Shown: positions 63,767 through 64,000 of the stretch, piece by piece
Numbering within the stretch: the stretch's first letter is position 1
How the letters are laid out: each line of letters starts with the position of its first letter
Origin: Methylotenera versatilis 7
GTDB lineage: Bacteria; Pseudomonadota; Gammaproteobacteria; Burkholderiales; Methylophilaceae
Assembly: GCF_000799165.1 (NCBI RefSeq)
Contig: NZ_JUGF01000002.1
Coordinates: forward strand, 1-64,000
Direction of reading: 5' to 3'
Length of the DNA: 64,000 nucleotides
The notes under the pieces: model-generated
What the model saw: the letters and a program-made list of their open reading frames with translations, nothing else
What the model was told of the DNA's origin: nothing
The model's database searches: none
Position numbers and translations under genes: made by a program

Positions 63767-64000
63767 TTATTGTAACTGAGCTTTTTGTTGCTGAGTTTGC
63801 AATGATTGTCTGGTAATCGTGATTAAGTCATCCCAATTACCGTCAGGCTTAGGTGCATAATTTTTAATGTCTTTACGCGTCGCTGCAAACTGGCCTTCGT
63901 ACCATAAGGGAATATAAGGCAATTGTTGATAGATACGCTGCGTTGCAGCAGGCCAGTTCTCATTTGCGAGTAAGGCATCTAATTCTGCATCGGTATAATG
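63767..64000 (-). CDS. ABC transporter substrate-binding protein, C-terminal 77 residues only
   Basis: The frame runs off the right edge. The visible end reads from HYTDAELDALLANENWPAATQ through QQLPYIPLWYEGQFAATRK and ends QKAQLQ. The pattern of short helices followed by PYIPLWY is typical of the end of family 5 (DppA/OppA) solute-binding proteins. It is the first gene of the operon with the YkuD-domain enzyme and the two permeases. Confidence 0.85.
   Translation of the reverse strand, partial: HYTDAELDALLANENWPAATQRIYQQLPYIPLWYEGQFAATRKDIKNYAPKPDGNWDDLITITRQSLQTQQQKAQLQ

Overview
Organism. The window looks like a chromosomal stretch of a betaproteobacterium, most plausibly a Methylophilaceae-type (Methylotenera-like) methylotroph. 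The support is an AT-rich gamma/beta-type gene complement, the uvrC-pgsA-tRNA-Gly-tRNA-Cys block, the wrbA-DUF2069 and surE-pcm-nlpD pairings, and a large TCA/methylcitrate supercluster of a betaproteobacterial kind. The family assignment is inference from gene content; no rRNA or marker phylogeny was possible. || Layout. (1) 1-15323, minus strand: a type I secretion locus running ABC exporter, HlyD-type adaptor, LuxR-type regulator, giant adhesin. The adhesin has a retention-module N-terminus followed by at least 32 VCBS domains, encoded by 16 near-perfect copies of a 597-bp DNA unit and part of a 17th. Its C-terminus lies off the left edge, and six single-base indels interrupt the frame. (2) 15327-19324: an orphan membrane gene with a strong terminator, tRNA-Cys, tRNA-Gly, pgsA, uvrC and a small tautomerase. 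(3) 19393-22763: CDF cation transporter, rlmJ, a YqhA-type membrane protein and a DUF2914-type membrane protein. (4) 22794-42944: a metabolic supercluster. Minus-strand genes are acnB, an EF-hand protein, a class I fumarase/CoA ligase/CoA-ester lyase operon, a short malic enzyme, sdhCDAB-sdhE and a GntR regulator. Divergent plus-strand genes are a malyl/methylmalyl-CoA lyase-like gene, a mesaconyl-CoA hydratase-like MaoC gene, a second CoA-ester lyase, then prpB, prpC and prpD. (5) 43144-49349, plus strand: purB, NYN/LOTUS protein, wrbA, DUF2069, surE, pcm, nlpD and a small membrane protein. (6) 49460-52365, minus strand: thioredoxin-like, nitroreductase, old yellow enzyme and YceI. (7) 52752-57644, plus strand: PsiE, a MoxR/DUF58/transglutaminase module and tadA. 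(8) 57733-64000, minus strand: BI-1 protein, nagZ, a methyltransferase, a queuosine-precursor transporter, and a peptide-type ABC operon that contains a signal-less YkuD-domain enzyme. || How the parts may work together. AcnB, PrpB, PrpC and PrpD form a complete 2-methylcitrate cycle turning propionyl-CoA plus oxaloacetate into pyruvate plus succinate; SDH, fumarase and malic enzyme take succinate on to malate and pyruvate. The mesaconyl-CoA hydratase-like and methylmalyl-CoA lyase-like genes at the head of the prp operon would supply propionyl-CoA and glyoxylate from mesaconyl-CoA. The separate fumarase/CoA-ligase/lyase operon could activate and cleave a C4-C5 dicarboxylate. I propose a C5-dicarboxylate (mesaconate/methylmalate/citramalate-type) route feeding the methylcitrate cycle under the adjacent GntR regulator, whose likely operator and a strong promoter sit in the divergent intergenic region. 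This is the most interesting system in the window, followed by the repeat-built adhesin locus and the YkuD/peptide-transporter operon.
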